From NCBI GenBank assembly GCA_963736525.1, contig CAVTPF010000013.1, forward strand, positions 242,702-306,701: 64,000 bases of DNA, given 5' to 3'. The position numbers and the translations under genes were made by a program. This document shows positions 1 to 9,015 of the stretch, one piece after another. Source of the stretch: Bog-473 sp963736525. Its GTDB lineage: Bacteria > Actinomycetota > Acidimicrobiia > Acidimicrobiales > RAAP-2. Position 1 is the first letter of the stretch, and every line of letters starts with the position of its first letter. The notes below the pieces were generated by a model. The model was not told the DNA's origin and ran no database searches. It saw only the letters and a program-made list of their open reading frames with translations.

Positions 1-393
1 GCAACCGTCGGTGGCCGCCGCCAAGGGGAGTGGCTCCCGGCGCATCTACTCCTACTCCGACGTGCTCGAGCTCAAGGTGATCAAGCAGCTGCTCGATGCC
101 GGCGTCTCCCTCCAGTCCGCCCGCGCGCCGTCGAATGCCTGCGTGAGGCCTTGGGTTCGGAGCTGGCGTCGGCCAACCTGGTCCTGACGGGGACCAGTTC
201 GGTCCTGGCCCGGTCGAACGGCGAGGTCGTCGATCTGCTGGCCGGCGGGCAAGGGGTGTTCAACATCGTGCCGCTCGCCGGCGTGGTGGAGGAGCTCGAT
301 GCCGACATCGTGCGCCTGGACACCGCGGTCCCGACCGCGCCGGCCGCAGGGCGACCGACGAGGGTGCCATCCGCACGGGCCGCCGGGGAGTGA
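1..393 (+). CDS. MerR-family transcriptional regulator (5' partial, frameshifted)
   Basis: Only the C-terminal part is present because the gene runs off the left edge. The reading frame from base 1 gives RRIYSYSDVLELKVIKQLLD, a MerR-type helix region, then continues after a one-base slip near 124-128 as RAVECLREALGSELA and ends with the segment EVVDLLAGGQGVFNI. The VDLL-x-GGQGVF signature resembles the actinobacterial MerR protein that sits beside the glycine-cleavage genes (mycobacterial Rv1830 type), and gcvT and gcvP lie just downstream. Its target is not visible. The frameshift is probably a missing C rather than a mutation, since both halves are conserved. Confidence 0.7.
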   Translation, partial: ATVGGRRQGEWLPAHLLLLRRARAQGDQAAARCRRLPPVRPRAVECLREALGSELASANLVLTGTSSVLARSNGEVVDLLAGGQGVFNIVPLAGVVEELDADIVRLDTAVPTAPAAGRPTRVPSARAAGE

Positions 394-788
394 CCGCCAC
401 GGACCCAGCGCGTGGCGGCCGCACTCGCCATCCGGCCTGTGCGGCCGCCGGGCAGGTCCGGTTCGCCCATCCCTCCGAGCGACTCTTCGCCACCCTTTTG
501 GACTTGTCCGGTGAGCCGTGGGAGTACGAGCCGGTGGAGTTCGCGTTGGAATGGGATCCGCACGGCTCGCCGGTGTCCGGCTTCCGTCCCGACTTCTATC
601 TGCCGGGACCCGGCGTCTTCATCGAGCTGACCACGGCGGACCAGCGGCTGGTGACGCGCAAGAACCGCAAAGTACGGCGCATGCGCGAGCTCTATCCCGA
701 AGTCCCGATCCACATCGTGTACCAACGGGATTTCACCGCACTCCTGGCCTCTCACGGCCTCCTGTTCGCCACCGCCGGCGCTGCGTAG
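390..788 (+). CDS. Small protein with a PD-(D/E)XK nuclease-like core
   Basis: A 132-residue protein whose GTG start overlaps the stop of the MerR gene (GTGA), so the two are probably translationally coupled. The core reads FRPDFYLPGPGVFIELT followed by TRKNRKVRRMRELYPEVPI and a late YQRDF. The Asp of PDFYL, the Glu of IELT and the Lys of RKNRK are spaced as in the PD-(D/E)XK fold, a family that includes restriction endonuclease-like and Holliday-junction-type enzymes. Similar short proteins occur in actinobacteria near regulators and metabolic genes, but I know of no assigned role. Nuclease activity is an inference from the fold pattern only. Confidence 0.5.
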   Translation: MTATDPARGGRTRHPACAAAGQVRFAHPSERLFATLLDLSGEPWEYEPVEFALEWDPHGSPVSGFRPDFYLPGPGVFIELTTADQRLVTRKNRKVRRMRELYPEVPIHIVYQRDFTALLASHGLLFATAGAA

Positions 789-797
789 TCTGGCCGG

Positions 798-1893
798 GTG
801 AACGCCGGCCACAGCGGGGGTGGCGTGCCGCCCCGGGTCTCACCCCTGCACGCGGCGCATCTCGCGCTCGGCGCGAAGATGGTCCTGTTCGGGGGTTGGG
901 AGATGCCCCTGGCCTATCCGTCGGGCACGGTGGCCGAGCACCGGGCGTGCCGCACGTCCGCGGTGGCCTTCGACGTCAGCCACCTGGGCAGCGTCCGCGT
1001 CACGGGTCCCGACGGCTTCGAGCATCTGCAGCGCTCCTTCAGCAACGACCTGCGGCGCATCCACCCGGGACGCGCGCAATACACCCACCTGCTCGACGAG
1101 GACGGGTTCGTCGTCGACGACATGATCGTGTGGTGGGTCGACGACGAGCGATTCGACGTCATGCCCAACGCCTCGAACACGAGCGACGTTCTCGAGGCCA
1201 TCGGCGGGACGGACGTGACCGCACAGCGGGCCGTCATCGCGGTGCAGGGGCCCGACGCCCGCGCCCGGCTGTCCAAGGTGTCGCCGGAAGCCGCGGCGGT
1301 CCACCGGTTCAACGTCGAGCGCTTCGAATGGGGTGGAGCGACGTGCCTGGTTGCGGGCACCGGCTACACGGGTGAGGACGGCGTCGAGTGTGAGGTGCCG
1401 GCTGAGATCGCAATGGGCTTTTGGGGGGCCGTCCTCGGCCAGGGTGTTCTCCCGGCGGGTCTTGGCGCGCGCGACACGCTGCGCCTCGAGGCGGGCCTGC
1501 CGCTGCACGGCCACGAGCTGGGCCCGGGCGTCACCCCCCTCCAGGCCGGGCTGGGCTGGGTCGTCGGCTGGGACAAGGGAGACTTCACCGGCCGGGCCGC
1601 GCTCGAAGAGGAACGTGTCAACGGCCCCACCCGACGCCTGCGGGGTTTCGTGGCCGACGGCCGGCAACCCCTGCGCGACGGCGCCGAGGTGCGCCGCGGC
1701 CCGGACCGGGTCGGCATCCTCACCAGCGGCAACTTCTCGCCCATGCGCGAGCGAGGCATCGGTCTTGGCTTCGTCGACGCCGACGCGCTGGCTGCTCGAC
1801 GGGGACGAGGTCACGGTGGTCCAACGCGGCCGCGAGCGGGCGGCGCACCTCGTCCGCCCGCCTCTGTGGCCGATCCGGGAAGAGAGCGAGTAG
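798..1893 (+). CDS. gcvT: Aminomethyltransferase, T protein of the glycine cleavage system
   Basis: GcvT transfers the methylene group from the aminomethyl-lipoyl H protein to tetrahydrofolate and releases ammonia. The GTG start at 798 gives SPLHAAHLALGAKMVLFGGW, a typical T-protein N-terminus, then AFDVSHLG, VQGPDARA, AGTGYTGEDGVE and the C-terminal GILTSGNFSPMRERGIGLGF. Near 1785-1795 the frame must shift by one base: the conserved end LLDGDEVTVVQRGRERAA and the TAG at 1891 lie in another frame. Restored length is about 365 residues, normal for GcvT. It is followed by a glycine riboswitch and gcvP, but gcvH is not in the window. Confidence 0.9.
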
Positions 1894-1964
1894 GTCCGGC
1901 GGCTCGGCCTGGGGTCGTGGGCCCGTGCCGTATAGTGGGTCGCACAACTGAATACGCCGTTTGA

Positions 1965-2160
1965 ACCGGAGCGCCAGAGTCCCCGAAGTACGCAGGCGAG
2001 GGGACGCCGGAGGAGCAACTCTCCCCGAGAAACTCTCAGGCCGACATACCGCTCCGGCGAGGCAACTCTGGAAAGCGGGCGCTCCGGCGTCTGCACCGAA
2101 GGTGGAAGCCGCGGACGCGGCGAGACTCTCAGGTCCGATGACAGAGCGGGGAGGACGTCC
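1965..2160 (+). promoter_or_regulatory. Tandem glycine riboswitch (two aptamers) upstream of gcvP
   Basis: Two copies of the aptamer core are visible: GAAACTCTCAGGC at about 2029-2041 and GAGACTCTCAGGT at about 2122-2134. The first aptamer is closed by a P1 helix of CCAGAGT (1974-1980) with ACTCTGG (2065-2071). The second starts directly after it and can be closed by CGCTC (2080-2084) with GAGCG (2144-2148). This is the classic two-aptamer glycine riboswitch, which normally turns on glycine-cleavage genes when glycine is abundant. It ends about 40 bases before the gcvP start. Open reading through it would give a false N-terminal extension of GcvP. Confidence 0.92.
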
Positions 2161-2200
2161 AGCTCGCTCCGTGTCACCACGGGGCACGAGGGAGGCCTCC

Positions 2201-5074
2201 GTGACCGACCAGCACCCAGCCATCCGATCAGGCGTACTCGAGCCCTTCGAGGACTTCGTGCACCGCCATATCGGTCCCTCGGACGAGGAGCAGGTGGCCA
2301 TGCTCAAGGTCCTGGGTTACGAGTCGCTTGATGCGCTGATCGACGCGGCGCTGCCAGACGGCGTCCGGAGCTTCGGCGCACTCGGCCTGCCGCCGGCGGT
2401 ATCGGAGCACACGGTGCTAAATGAGCTGCGCGAGCTCGCCTCGCGCAACCGGGTCGCCGAACCCTTGATCGGCCTCGGCTACCACGGCACGATCACGCCC
2501 GGTGTGATCCGACGCAACGTCCTCGAGAGCCCGGCCTGGTACACCGCCTACACCCCGTACCAACCCGAGATCAGCCAGGGGCGCCTAGAGGCCTTGTTGA
2601 ACTTCCAGACAATGGTGTCGGATCTCAGCGGGCTCGAGACGGCCAACGCATCGCTGCTCGACGAGAGCACCGCAGTGGCCGAGGCGGTGACGCTCATGCG
2701 CCGGCGCGCCGGGGTCGAGGCACATCGGGTGCTCGTCGACGCCGACTGCCTCCCGCAGACCCTTGCTGTGTTGGAAACTCGGCTCGAGCCGCTCGGGATC
2801 GAGGTCGCCCTGGTCGATCTCGACGACGGCCTCCCCGTCGGCGATTTCTTCGGCGTCGTGCAGCAGTACCCGGGTTGTTCGGGCGCCATCCGGGACCTCG
2901 CCGCGCTGACCGAGGAGGCCCACGCCCGTGGCGCGCTGGTGGCGGTGGCCGCCGACCTCCTGGCACTGACCCTCCTCAAGCCCCCGGGGGAGTGGGGGGC
3001 CGACGTCGTGGTCGGGTCGTCGCAGCGTTTCGGCGTTCCACTCTGGTACGGAGGGCCGCACGCAGCGTTCATGGCGGTGAAGGCGGGTCTCGAGCGGGAT
3101 CTCCCGGGACGACTGGTCGGGCTGTCGATCGACGCGGAGGAGCGGCCCGCCTACCGGCTGGCGCTCCAGACGCGCGAGCAGCACATCCGACGGGAGAAGG
3201 CGACATCGAACATCTGCACCGCGCAGGTCCTCTTGGCGGTCGTCGCCTCCATGTATGCGGTGTACCACGGCGCGGAGGGACTGCGGGGCATCGCCCGGCG
3301 GGTCCACGGCCGGGCCGTCGAGCTGGCCGACGGCCTGCAGCGGGCGGGCTTCGACCTCCTCCATCGGGAGTTCTTCGACACGGTCGTCGTGCGGACACCG
3401 GGGCGGGCCGCCGCCATCGTGGCCGAGGCGGGCGCACGGGGCGTGTTGCTCCGTCTGGTCGACGAGGACCACGTCGGCCTCTCGTGTGGTGAGACGACCA
3501 CGGCCGGGCACGTGACCGCCGTGCTCGGTGCCTTCGGGGTGACCGAGAGCGGGGCAGAGGAGGACGACCCGGGCACGGCCCTGCCGGCGTCGCTGTTGCG
3601 CCGCGGCCCCATCCTGAGCCACCCGGTCTTCTCCGAGCACCACTCCGAGACGGCCATGTTGCGCTACCTGCGCCGGCTCTCGGACCGGGATTTCGCCCTC
3701 GACCGCGGCATGATCCCCCTCGGCTCGTGCACCATGAAGCTGAACGCCACCACCGAGATGGAACCGGTAGGCCTGCTCGGGTTCGCCGACATCCATCCCT
3801 TCGCGCCGCTCGAGAGCACCCCGGGGTACCTGTCACTCATCGACGACCTCGAAGCGTGGTTGGCCCGCGTCACCGGGTACGCCAAGGTCTCGGTTCAACC
3901 CAACGCGGGCAGCCAGGGAGAGCTGGCCGGACTCCTCGCCATCCGGGCCTACCACCGGTCACGGGGCGACTTCCATCGCGACGTCTGCCTCATCCCTTCG
4001 AGCGCGCACGGCACCAACGCCGCTTCGGCCGTCATGGCGGGCATGAGGGTGGTGGTGGTCGCGGCCCTCGGCGACGGCGCCGTCGATCTCGACGACCTCC
4101 GTCGCAAGTGCGAGGAGCACGGCGAGCGGCTGGCGGCGATCATGGTCACCTACCCCTCGACCCACGGGGTCTACGAGGAGGGCATCGGCGAGATGTGCTC
4201 CCTGGTCCACCGGCACGGCGGCCAGGTCTACATCGACGGCGCCAACCTCAACGCCCTGCTCGGTCTCGCACAACCCGGCCACTTCGGCGGCGACGTCTCG
4301 CATCTCAACCTGCACAAGACGTTCTGCATCCCCCACGGCGGCGGCGGACCCGGCGTCGGACCGGTCGCGGTGGCCGAGCACCTGGTGCCGTTCCTGCCGT
4401 CGCATCCGATGCACCCCCGGCCCGAGCAACGTGACGGCATCGGACCGGTCAGCGCGGCACCGTTCGGCAGCGCGGGGATCCTGGCCATCAGCTGGGCCTA
4501 CATCCGGTTGCTCTCGGGTCCGGGCCTGGCCCATGCCACCAAGTCGGCCGTCCTGGCCGCGAACTACGTGGCGGCGCGGTTGGCCCCGTCCTTCCCGATC
4601 CTCTACACCGGGAAGGACGGCCTGGTGGCCCACGAGTGCATCCTCGATCTGCGTCCCCTCACGAAGAGCACCGGCGTCACCGTCGACGACGTGGCGAAGC
4701 GGCTGATCGATTACGGCTTTCACGCCCCAACCGTGAGCTTCCCGGTCGCCGGCACGCTGATGGTCGAGCCGACCGAGAGCGAGGATCTGGCGGAGCTCGA
4801 CCGCTTCTGCGAGGCGATGATCGCCATCCGGTCCGAGATCGATCAGGTGGCAGCGGGCCGATGGTCCATCGAGGACAGTCCGCTGCGCGGCGCGCCGCAC
4901 ACGGCGGCGGCACTGGTGTCGGCCTGGGAGCGACCCTACGACCGTGAGACCGCGGTGTTCCCCGCCGGGCTGACCGCGGCGAAGTACTGGCCCCCGGTGG
5001 CGCGGATCAACCAGGCCTACGGAGATCGCCACCTGATGTGCACGTGCCCTCCGCTGGACGCGTTCGCTTCCTAG
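2201..5074 (+). CDS. gcvP: Glycine dehydrogenase (decarboxylating), P protein
   Basis: GcvP is the PLP enzyme that decarboxylates glycine and loads the aminomethyl group on the lipoyl H protein. I place the start at GTG 2201 (TDQHPAIRSG, then FVHRHIGPSDEEQ) because GGGAGG lies 8 bases upstream and the preceding in-frame sequence is riboswitch RNA. The protein is about 957 residues, the usual single-chain length, and is in one intact frame. Landmarks are YTPYQPEISQGRLE in the N-terminal half, GSCTMKLNATTEM at the start of the second half, and the PLP-lysine region HLNLHKTFCIPHGGGGPG. Regulation by glycine through the riboswitch is expected. Confidence 0.96.
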   Translation: MTDQHPAIRSGVLEPFEDFVHRHIGPSDEEQVAMLKVLGYESLDALIDAALPDGVRSFGALGLPPAVSEHTVLNELRELASRNRVAEPLIGLGYHGTITPGVIRRNVLESPAWYTAYTPYQPEISQGRLEALLNFQTMVSDLSGLETANASLLDESTAVAEAVTLMRRRAGVEAHRVLVDADCLPQTLAVLETRLEPLGIEVALVDLDDGLPVGDFFGVVQQYPGCSGAIRDLAALTEEAHARGALVAVAADLLALTLLKPPGEWGADVVVGSSQRFGVPLWYGGPHAAFMAVKAGLERDLPGRLVGLSIDAEERPAYRLALQTREQHIRREKATSNICTAQVLLAVVASMYAVYHGAEGLRGIARRVHGRAVELADGLQRAGFDLLHREFFDTVVVRTPGRAAAIVAEAGARGVLLRLVDEDHVGLSCGETTTAGHVTAVLGAFGVTESGAEEDDPGTALPASLLRRGPILSHPVFSEHHSETAMLRYLRRLSDRDFALDRGMIPLGSCTMKLNATTEMEPVGLLGFADIHPFAPLESTPGYLSLIDDLEAWLARVTGYAKVSVQPNAGSQGELAGLLAIRAYHRSRGDFHRDVCLIPSSAHGTNAASAVMAGMRVVVVAALGDGAVDLDDLRRKCEEHGERLAAIMVTYPSTHGVYEEGIGEMCSLVHRHGGQVYIDGANLNALLGLAQPGHFGGDVSHLNLHKTFCIPHGGGGPGVGPVAVAEHLVPFLPSHPMHPRPEQRDGIGPVSAAPFGSAGILAISWAYIRLLSGPGLAHATKSAVLAANYVAARLAPSFPILYTGKDGLVAHECILDLRPLTKSTGVTVDDVAKRLIDYGFHAPTVSFPVAGTLMVEPTESEDLAELDRFCEAMIAIRSEIDQVAAGRWSIEDSPLRGAPHTAAALVSAWERPYDRETAVFPAGLTAAKYWPPVARINQAYGDRHLMCTCPPLDAFAS

Positions 5075-5461
5075 GCCAGCGCCATGAGCGCGATGCCGAC
5101 GGCCGCCGCGGTCACGCAGACGGCGAGCGAGCCCAGCGTGTAGACCACCGCTTGGGTGCGGTGACCGATATGGAGCAGGTGGATCGTCTCCCAGCTCGCG
5201 GTCGACCACGTGGTGTACCCCCCGCACAACCCGACCCCGATCACGGCGAGCACGTGGGTGCCGAGGCCGTGATAGAGCGAGAGCCCGGTGAGCACGCCGA
5301 GGACGAGGGAACCCGACGCATTGACCACCATGGTGCCGAGCGGGCAGCGGATCGGAACGGCGCAGGCCGAGATGGTGGATGAGCAGCGCCCGCAGGACCG
5401 CCCCGGCGCCGCCGGCCACGGCGACCAGCAGGGCAACGGCGAGAGTGGGGGAGGAGCTCAC
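5071..5461 (-). CDS. crcB: Fluoride channel subunit FluC/CrcB (second copy)
   Basis: Four-helix FluC proteins assemble as dual-topology dimers that pass fluoride out of the cell. The GTG start at 5461 overlaps the stop of the upstream copy (GTGA). The protein reads LLVAVAGGAGAVLRALLIHH, then after a slip near 5345-5370 continues PLGTMVVNASGSLVLGVLTG and GVGLCGGYTTWSTASWE. The Asn-Gly-Ser of NASGS and the TTWST motif are family signatures. Length about 129 residues is normal. Its 3' end touches the end of the convergent gcvP. With the other copy it forms the paired arrangement common in Gram-positive bacteria, where the two subunits can form a heterodimer. Confidence 0.88.
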
Positions 5462-5985
5462 GAGACGACGAGCCTCCTGCCGAGCGCATGGCCGGCCACG
5501 ACCAGGGCCAGGCCGCCGGCGACGGTGGCGGCCAGATAGGCCAGGCAGCTGGCGACATCACCGTGCCGGGCCAGGAGGGTGGCATCGACGGCCAGGGTGG
5601 AGTACGTGGTCCATCCGCCCAGGAAGCCGACCACGAGGAGCGGGCGCAGGGCGCGGAGCCGGTGCGAGACGTTCTCGGTCAGGGGCATCACCAGCCCGAT
5701 GGCGAACGAGCCGGTCAGGTTGACCAGCAGGGTGACCCAGGGAAAGGCGCCCGGGGCGAGCGGGTGGAGCGCCTCCAGCAGGTAGCGGGCGACCGTACCG
5801 AGCGCCCCGCCGACGAAGATGGCCACCAGCGTCGATGCGGACAGCCCCAACAGCGGAAGCATGGGTTCGTCGAGGAGGTCGTGCTCGTGCCGCTCGAAGA
5901 GCGCACGTTCGTGAGCAAGGACTTCACGCTGGTGCGACGCAGGTTCGTGCACGTTCGGGGTGTGGTGCGGTAGCGGTTCCTCCAT
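5458..5985 (-). CDS. crcB: Fluoride channel subunit FluC/CrcB (first copy)
   Basis: The start is ATG 5985 (MEEPLPHH): GGGAGGG lies 8 bases upstream, and a longer start at 6018 would lie inside the fluoride riboswitch. After an unusual hydrophilic N-terminal stretch of about 40 residues rich in His and Glu comes the channel domain: FVGGALGTVARYLLEAL, LLVNLTGSFAIGLV and FLGGWTTYSTLAVDA. These are the GxxxR, NxxGS and TTxST motifs of FluC. Four membrane segments are evident. The role of the His/Glu-rich head is unknown; a start closer to MLPLLGLSAS is possible. Cotranscribed with the second copy by a GTGA overlap. Confidence 0.9.
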   Translation of the reverse strand: MEEPLPHHTPNVHEPASHQREVLAHERALFERHEHDLLDEPMLPLLGLSASTLVAIFVGGALGTVARYLLEALHPLAPGAFPWVTLLVNLTGSFAIGLVMPLTENVSHRLRALRPLLVVGFLGGWTTYSTLAVDATLLARHGDVASCLAYLAATVAGGLALVVAGHALGRRLVVS

Positions 5986-6004
5986 GGCTCGGCCCTCCCG
6001 TGCC

Positions 6005-6075
6005 GCCTCAGGAGCCATCAGCCATGTCGTGCCGGCGGTTCGGGGCGCTGCCCCCCGGCGGGACCCATCGCCGGA
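6005..6075 (-). promoter_or_regulatory. Fluoride riboswitch (crcB motif)
   Basis: On the minus strand the sequence runs GGCGATGGGTCCCGCC (6072-6057), then GAACCGCC and, further on, GCTGATGGCTCCTGA (6022-6008). These are the conserved blocks of the crcB-motif aptamer in the right order and spacing. It sits directly in front of the two crcB genes, about 20 bases before the ribosome-binding site of the first one. Binding of fluoride to such RNAs raises expression of the exporter; here the short distance to the GGGAGGG suggests control at translation or by an adjacent helix. Confidence 0.9.
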
Positions 6076-6141
6076 CGTCGTGCTACTCGGCCCGCAGCGT
6101 ACTCGCGCCTGGCGAGGCGACGACGGACCCCGCAGCGCGGA

Positions 6142-6900
6142 TCAGTCGAGGCGGGGTCCCGGGGCCCGCCGGAACTGGAAGGGCTCGCTCTCCCGCCCGG
6201 CGACGACGTACCAGCACTGACCGGTGCTGTCGGAGTCCAGGATGCGCTGGAACGCTGCGACGACGTCGGCCACGTCGATGATCGGGAAACCCATGTCGAG
6301 CAGCGTCTGCTCGGAGCCCTTGATGATGTCGGTATAGGCGAAGGACGGGCAGAGCGCGTGCACGCGGATGCCGTCCGGCTCGTAGACCTGGCCCAGCGAA
6401 CGCGTCAGTCCGACGACGGCGTGCTTGTTGGCCGCATAGATCGGGTCGAACGGCGTGGCGACCAGTCCGGCCATGGAGGCGGTGGCCACGATCGTTCCAC
6501 CCCCACTGGCCTTGATGGCACGGCGGGCGGCCGCGATGCCGTACACGACACCGTCGAGGTTGATCGCCATGGAGCGTCGGTAGGCCTCGGGGTCGAAATC
6601 GTCGCCCATGCCGCACCACGAGGTGACGCCAGCGTTCAGGTGCGCGATGTGCAGCCCACCGAACGCCTCGACTGCGCCGGCGACGGCGGCCGTGCTGGCG
6701 GTGGGGTCAGCGACGTCGGTCTGGACGAAACGACCGTCGAGCTCGTCGGCGATCTCCTTGCCCCGCGCCCCGTCGATGTCGGCGATGACGACGCGGGCGC
6801 CCTGGGCCGCCAGATGTCGGGCAACGCCTTCACCGATGCCGTTGCTGCCGCCGGTGATCAGGGCGACCTTGCCGTCCACGTCCATTGCCATTTCGCTCAT
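6142..6900 (-). CDS. Short-chain dehydrogenase/reductase (SDR)
   Basis: A 252-residue classical SDR in one intact frame. The nucleotide-binding loop is TGGSNGIGEG near the N-terminus, the adenine pocket is TDVADP, and the NAG motif is HLNAGVTSW. The catalytic residues are in TASMAGL (Ser) and YAANK (Tyr and Lys). An Asp at the end of the second strand (IADIDG) favours NAD(H). Substrate cannot be read from the sequence. It stands between the fluoride operon and helD, both on the same strand, with a 20-base gap to helD, so it may share that gene's transcript. Confidence 0.88.
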   Translation of the reverse strand: MSEMAMDVDGKVALITGGSNGIGEGVARHLAAQGARVVIADIDGARGKEIADELDGRFVQTDVADPTASTAAVAGAVEAFGGLHIAHLNAGVTSWCGMGDDFDPEAYRRSMAINLDGVVYGIAAARRAIKASGGGTIVATASMAGLVATPFDPIYAANKHAVVGLTRSLGQVYEPDGIRVHALCPSFAYTDIIKGSEQTLLDMGFPIIDVADVVAAFQRILDSDSTGQCWYVVAGRESEPFQFRRAPGPRLD

Positions 6901-6920
6901 CGTAGAGGAAGGCGCCGCGT

Positions 6921-8950
6921 TCAGCCGAGGAGCGGCGCCGGGACGGGGCGGGCGTGCACGACGCTCAAGTGCTGTATGGGACGCGTCATGGCCACGTAGA
7001 GCAGTCGCAGCCCACGCCGGTCCTCTCCGGCGATCGCGGAGGGCTCGACGACCACCACGGCGTCGAATTCGAGCCCCTTGGCCGCCGGCGCGGGGACGAT
7101 CGTGATGGGCCGGCTCATGGCGTCACGTTCGAGGATGCCGACATCGCCGTCACGTCGGGCCAGCCGGGTGAACTCCGGCACGAGCTCCTCTGGGACCACG
7201 ACGGCGACGAGTCGCATGCTCGTGGGAGAGCGAGTGCGGCCTCGGTCATCGCGGCGGTGGCCAAAGCGCCGGGTTCCACGTTGCGCACGGCCGGGTCGGT
7301 GCGGCCGGGGCGGATCGATGAGGTGGGGCTGACGCCGGGTGCGGCCTCGGGGAGGAGGCGAGAGGCGAAATCGAGCACCTGGCCCGGGGCCCGGTAGCCG
7401 AGCGTGAGCTCGTCGTGACGTGGGGAGGCGCTCTCGGGCAGGTGCATTCGGATCTCGGCCCAGTCGGCATAGGTCCAAGGCCCCGTCGCCTGGGCGAGGT
7501 CACCCAACACGGTGATGGAGCCGGAGGGGGCCCGGCGGGCGATCATGCGGAACTGCATGGGCGTGAGGTCCTGCGCCTCGTCGACGACGATGTGCCCGTA
7601 GGTGCGGCTGCGGCCGCCGGTCAGGAAGGTGGCCTCGTCGAGCAGGGCCAGGTCGTCGACGCTCCAAGCCGTCGCCGACACGGTGGCGCCCCGGGGGCGC
7701 AGGAGCAACTGCCACTCCGCGTCGGAGAAGAGCCCCGCGGCGTGTCGCTGCAACTGGCTCCGCGAGGACAGCAGGTCACGAACCAGCGCGGCGGGGGAGA
7801 CGGCCGGCCAGAGGGTCTCGAGGAGGGTGGTGAACTCCTCCGAGGACGTGAGCTCGCCCTCGAACCAGGCTTCGTCGGCACCCAGACGGGCCGACGAGCG
7901 GAACACGCGCCGGGCCTCGCTCACGAGCCGGGCCCGCAGCGCGAGACGTCCGGCCTTGTACGGACCGGGACGGCCGGCGATGGAGGCCACGAGGTCGTTG
8001 ACCCGCTCGGCGCTCAGCGTGGCCCGCGCGAAGCGCACGCGCAGGCTGACGTCCTCCTCGAGCACTCGGCGCCTTCCCTCGAGCGTGCGCCGCAGCAGCT
8101 CGGCCATGCGGGCATCGCCCTTGATCCGACGCACCTCCATCGGGTCCTGGACCCGGACCTTGGCCTTGGGGGCGATGTCCGCGATCGTGGTCTGCACGAC
8201 GGCCTCCTCCCCGAGCGAGGGCAGGACCTGTGCGATGTAGCGCAGGAAGGCGCGGCTCGGGCCGAGCACCAGGACCCCGTCGCTGCTCAGGTTGGGGTGG
8301 TTGTAGAGCAGGAAGGCGGCACGGTGGAGACCGACCGCCGTCTTGCCGGTGCCGGGGCCGCCCTGCACGGTGAGCAGCTGGTCGAGCGGGGGCACGGATG
8401 ATCTCGTCCTGCTCGGCCTGGATGGTCGCGACGATGTCGAGCATCTCGCCCGTACGGGCCCGCTCGAGCTCGGCCAGCAGCGCGTCTCCGCCCCGCAGGC
8501 GGGTGGCGCCGGCTCCGTCCCCGCCGGCGAACAGGTCGTCGGCCACGGCACGACGGTGCGGCGGTCCACCATGATCTGGCGGCGTCGGGCGAGGCCGAGG
8601 GCGTCCCTGGCACTGGCCCGGTAGAAGGGCACGGCCACGGGCGCCCGCCAGTCCACCACGACCGGATCGGACCGCTGCGTCCTCCACGTGGCGCCGGCCG
8701 ATGTGCCACGGCCGGGCCCTCCTCCTCGTCGACCCGTCCGAACAGGAGTGGCCGTGGGCTGTCCGCCAGGAGCGACACCCGGCGCGAGAGGGCGGCCGAC
8801 GTAGTCGAGATCGGGGGTCCCGGCGGCGATCAGGTCCCCGAGGAGGCGCTCCGCCCGCTGCCGCATGGCGGCGAGCGACTGCAGGGCGTGGTCCAGGTGG
8901 GCCTGTTCGGCGGCAATCTCGGGGTCCGGCGGGGGAGAGGCTGCGCTCAC
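6921..8950 (-). CDS. helD: HelD-like UvrD/Rep-family motor protein (several frameshifts)
   Basis: HelD proteins are superfamily 1 ATPases that remove RNA polymerase from DNA. Pieces in three frames assemble in order: an N-terminal coiled segment (AAEQAHLDHALQSLAAMRQR), VVVDWRAPVAVPFYRA, the Walker A QGGPGTGKTAVGLHRAAF, the helicase motif VVDEAQDLTPMQFRM, ITIVPAPAAKGLEFDAVVV and RLLYVAMTRP. VDWRAP before the Walker motif is typical of HelD rather than UvrD or PcrA. Frame changes occur near 8795, 8700, 8560, 8405 and 7210. I choose GTG 8950 as start because the segment upstream is not HelD-like. Restored size is about 675 residues, near the actinobacterial HelD range. Confidence 0.8.
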
Positions 8951-8994
8951 CGGAGGAACGACCCCTTCATGCCCGAAATGACGGGCGCGCAAAA

Positions 8995-9015
8995 GTCCCC
9001 GGACACACCGGGGAC
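8995..9015 (-). terminator. Hairpin in the helD leader, followed by TTTT
   Basis: GTCCCCGG and CCGGGGAC (8995-9002 and 9008-9015) form a perfect 8-bp stem with a 5-base loop. On the minus strand the stem is followed by TTTTGCG, 45 bases before the chosen helD start. That could be a weak terminator or attenuator in the helD leader. The run of T is short, so this is tentative; on the plus strand there is no gene upstream that would need a terminator. Confidence 0.35.

Noticed and set aside
1961..2200. In-frame 80-residue N-terminal extension of GcvP
   Set aside because: The stretch folds as a tandem glycine riboswitch, and GTG 2201 has a good ribosome-binding site and matches family starts.
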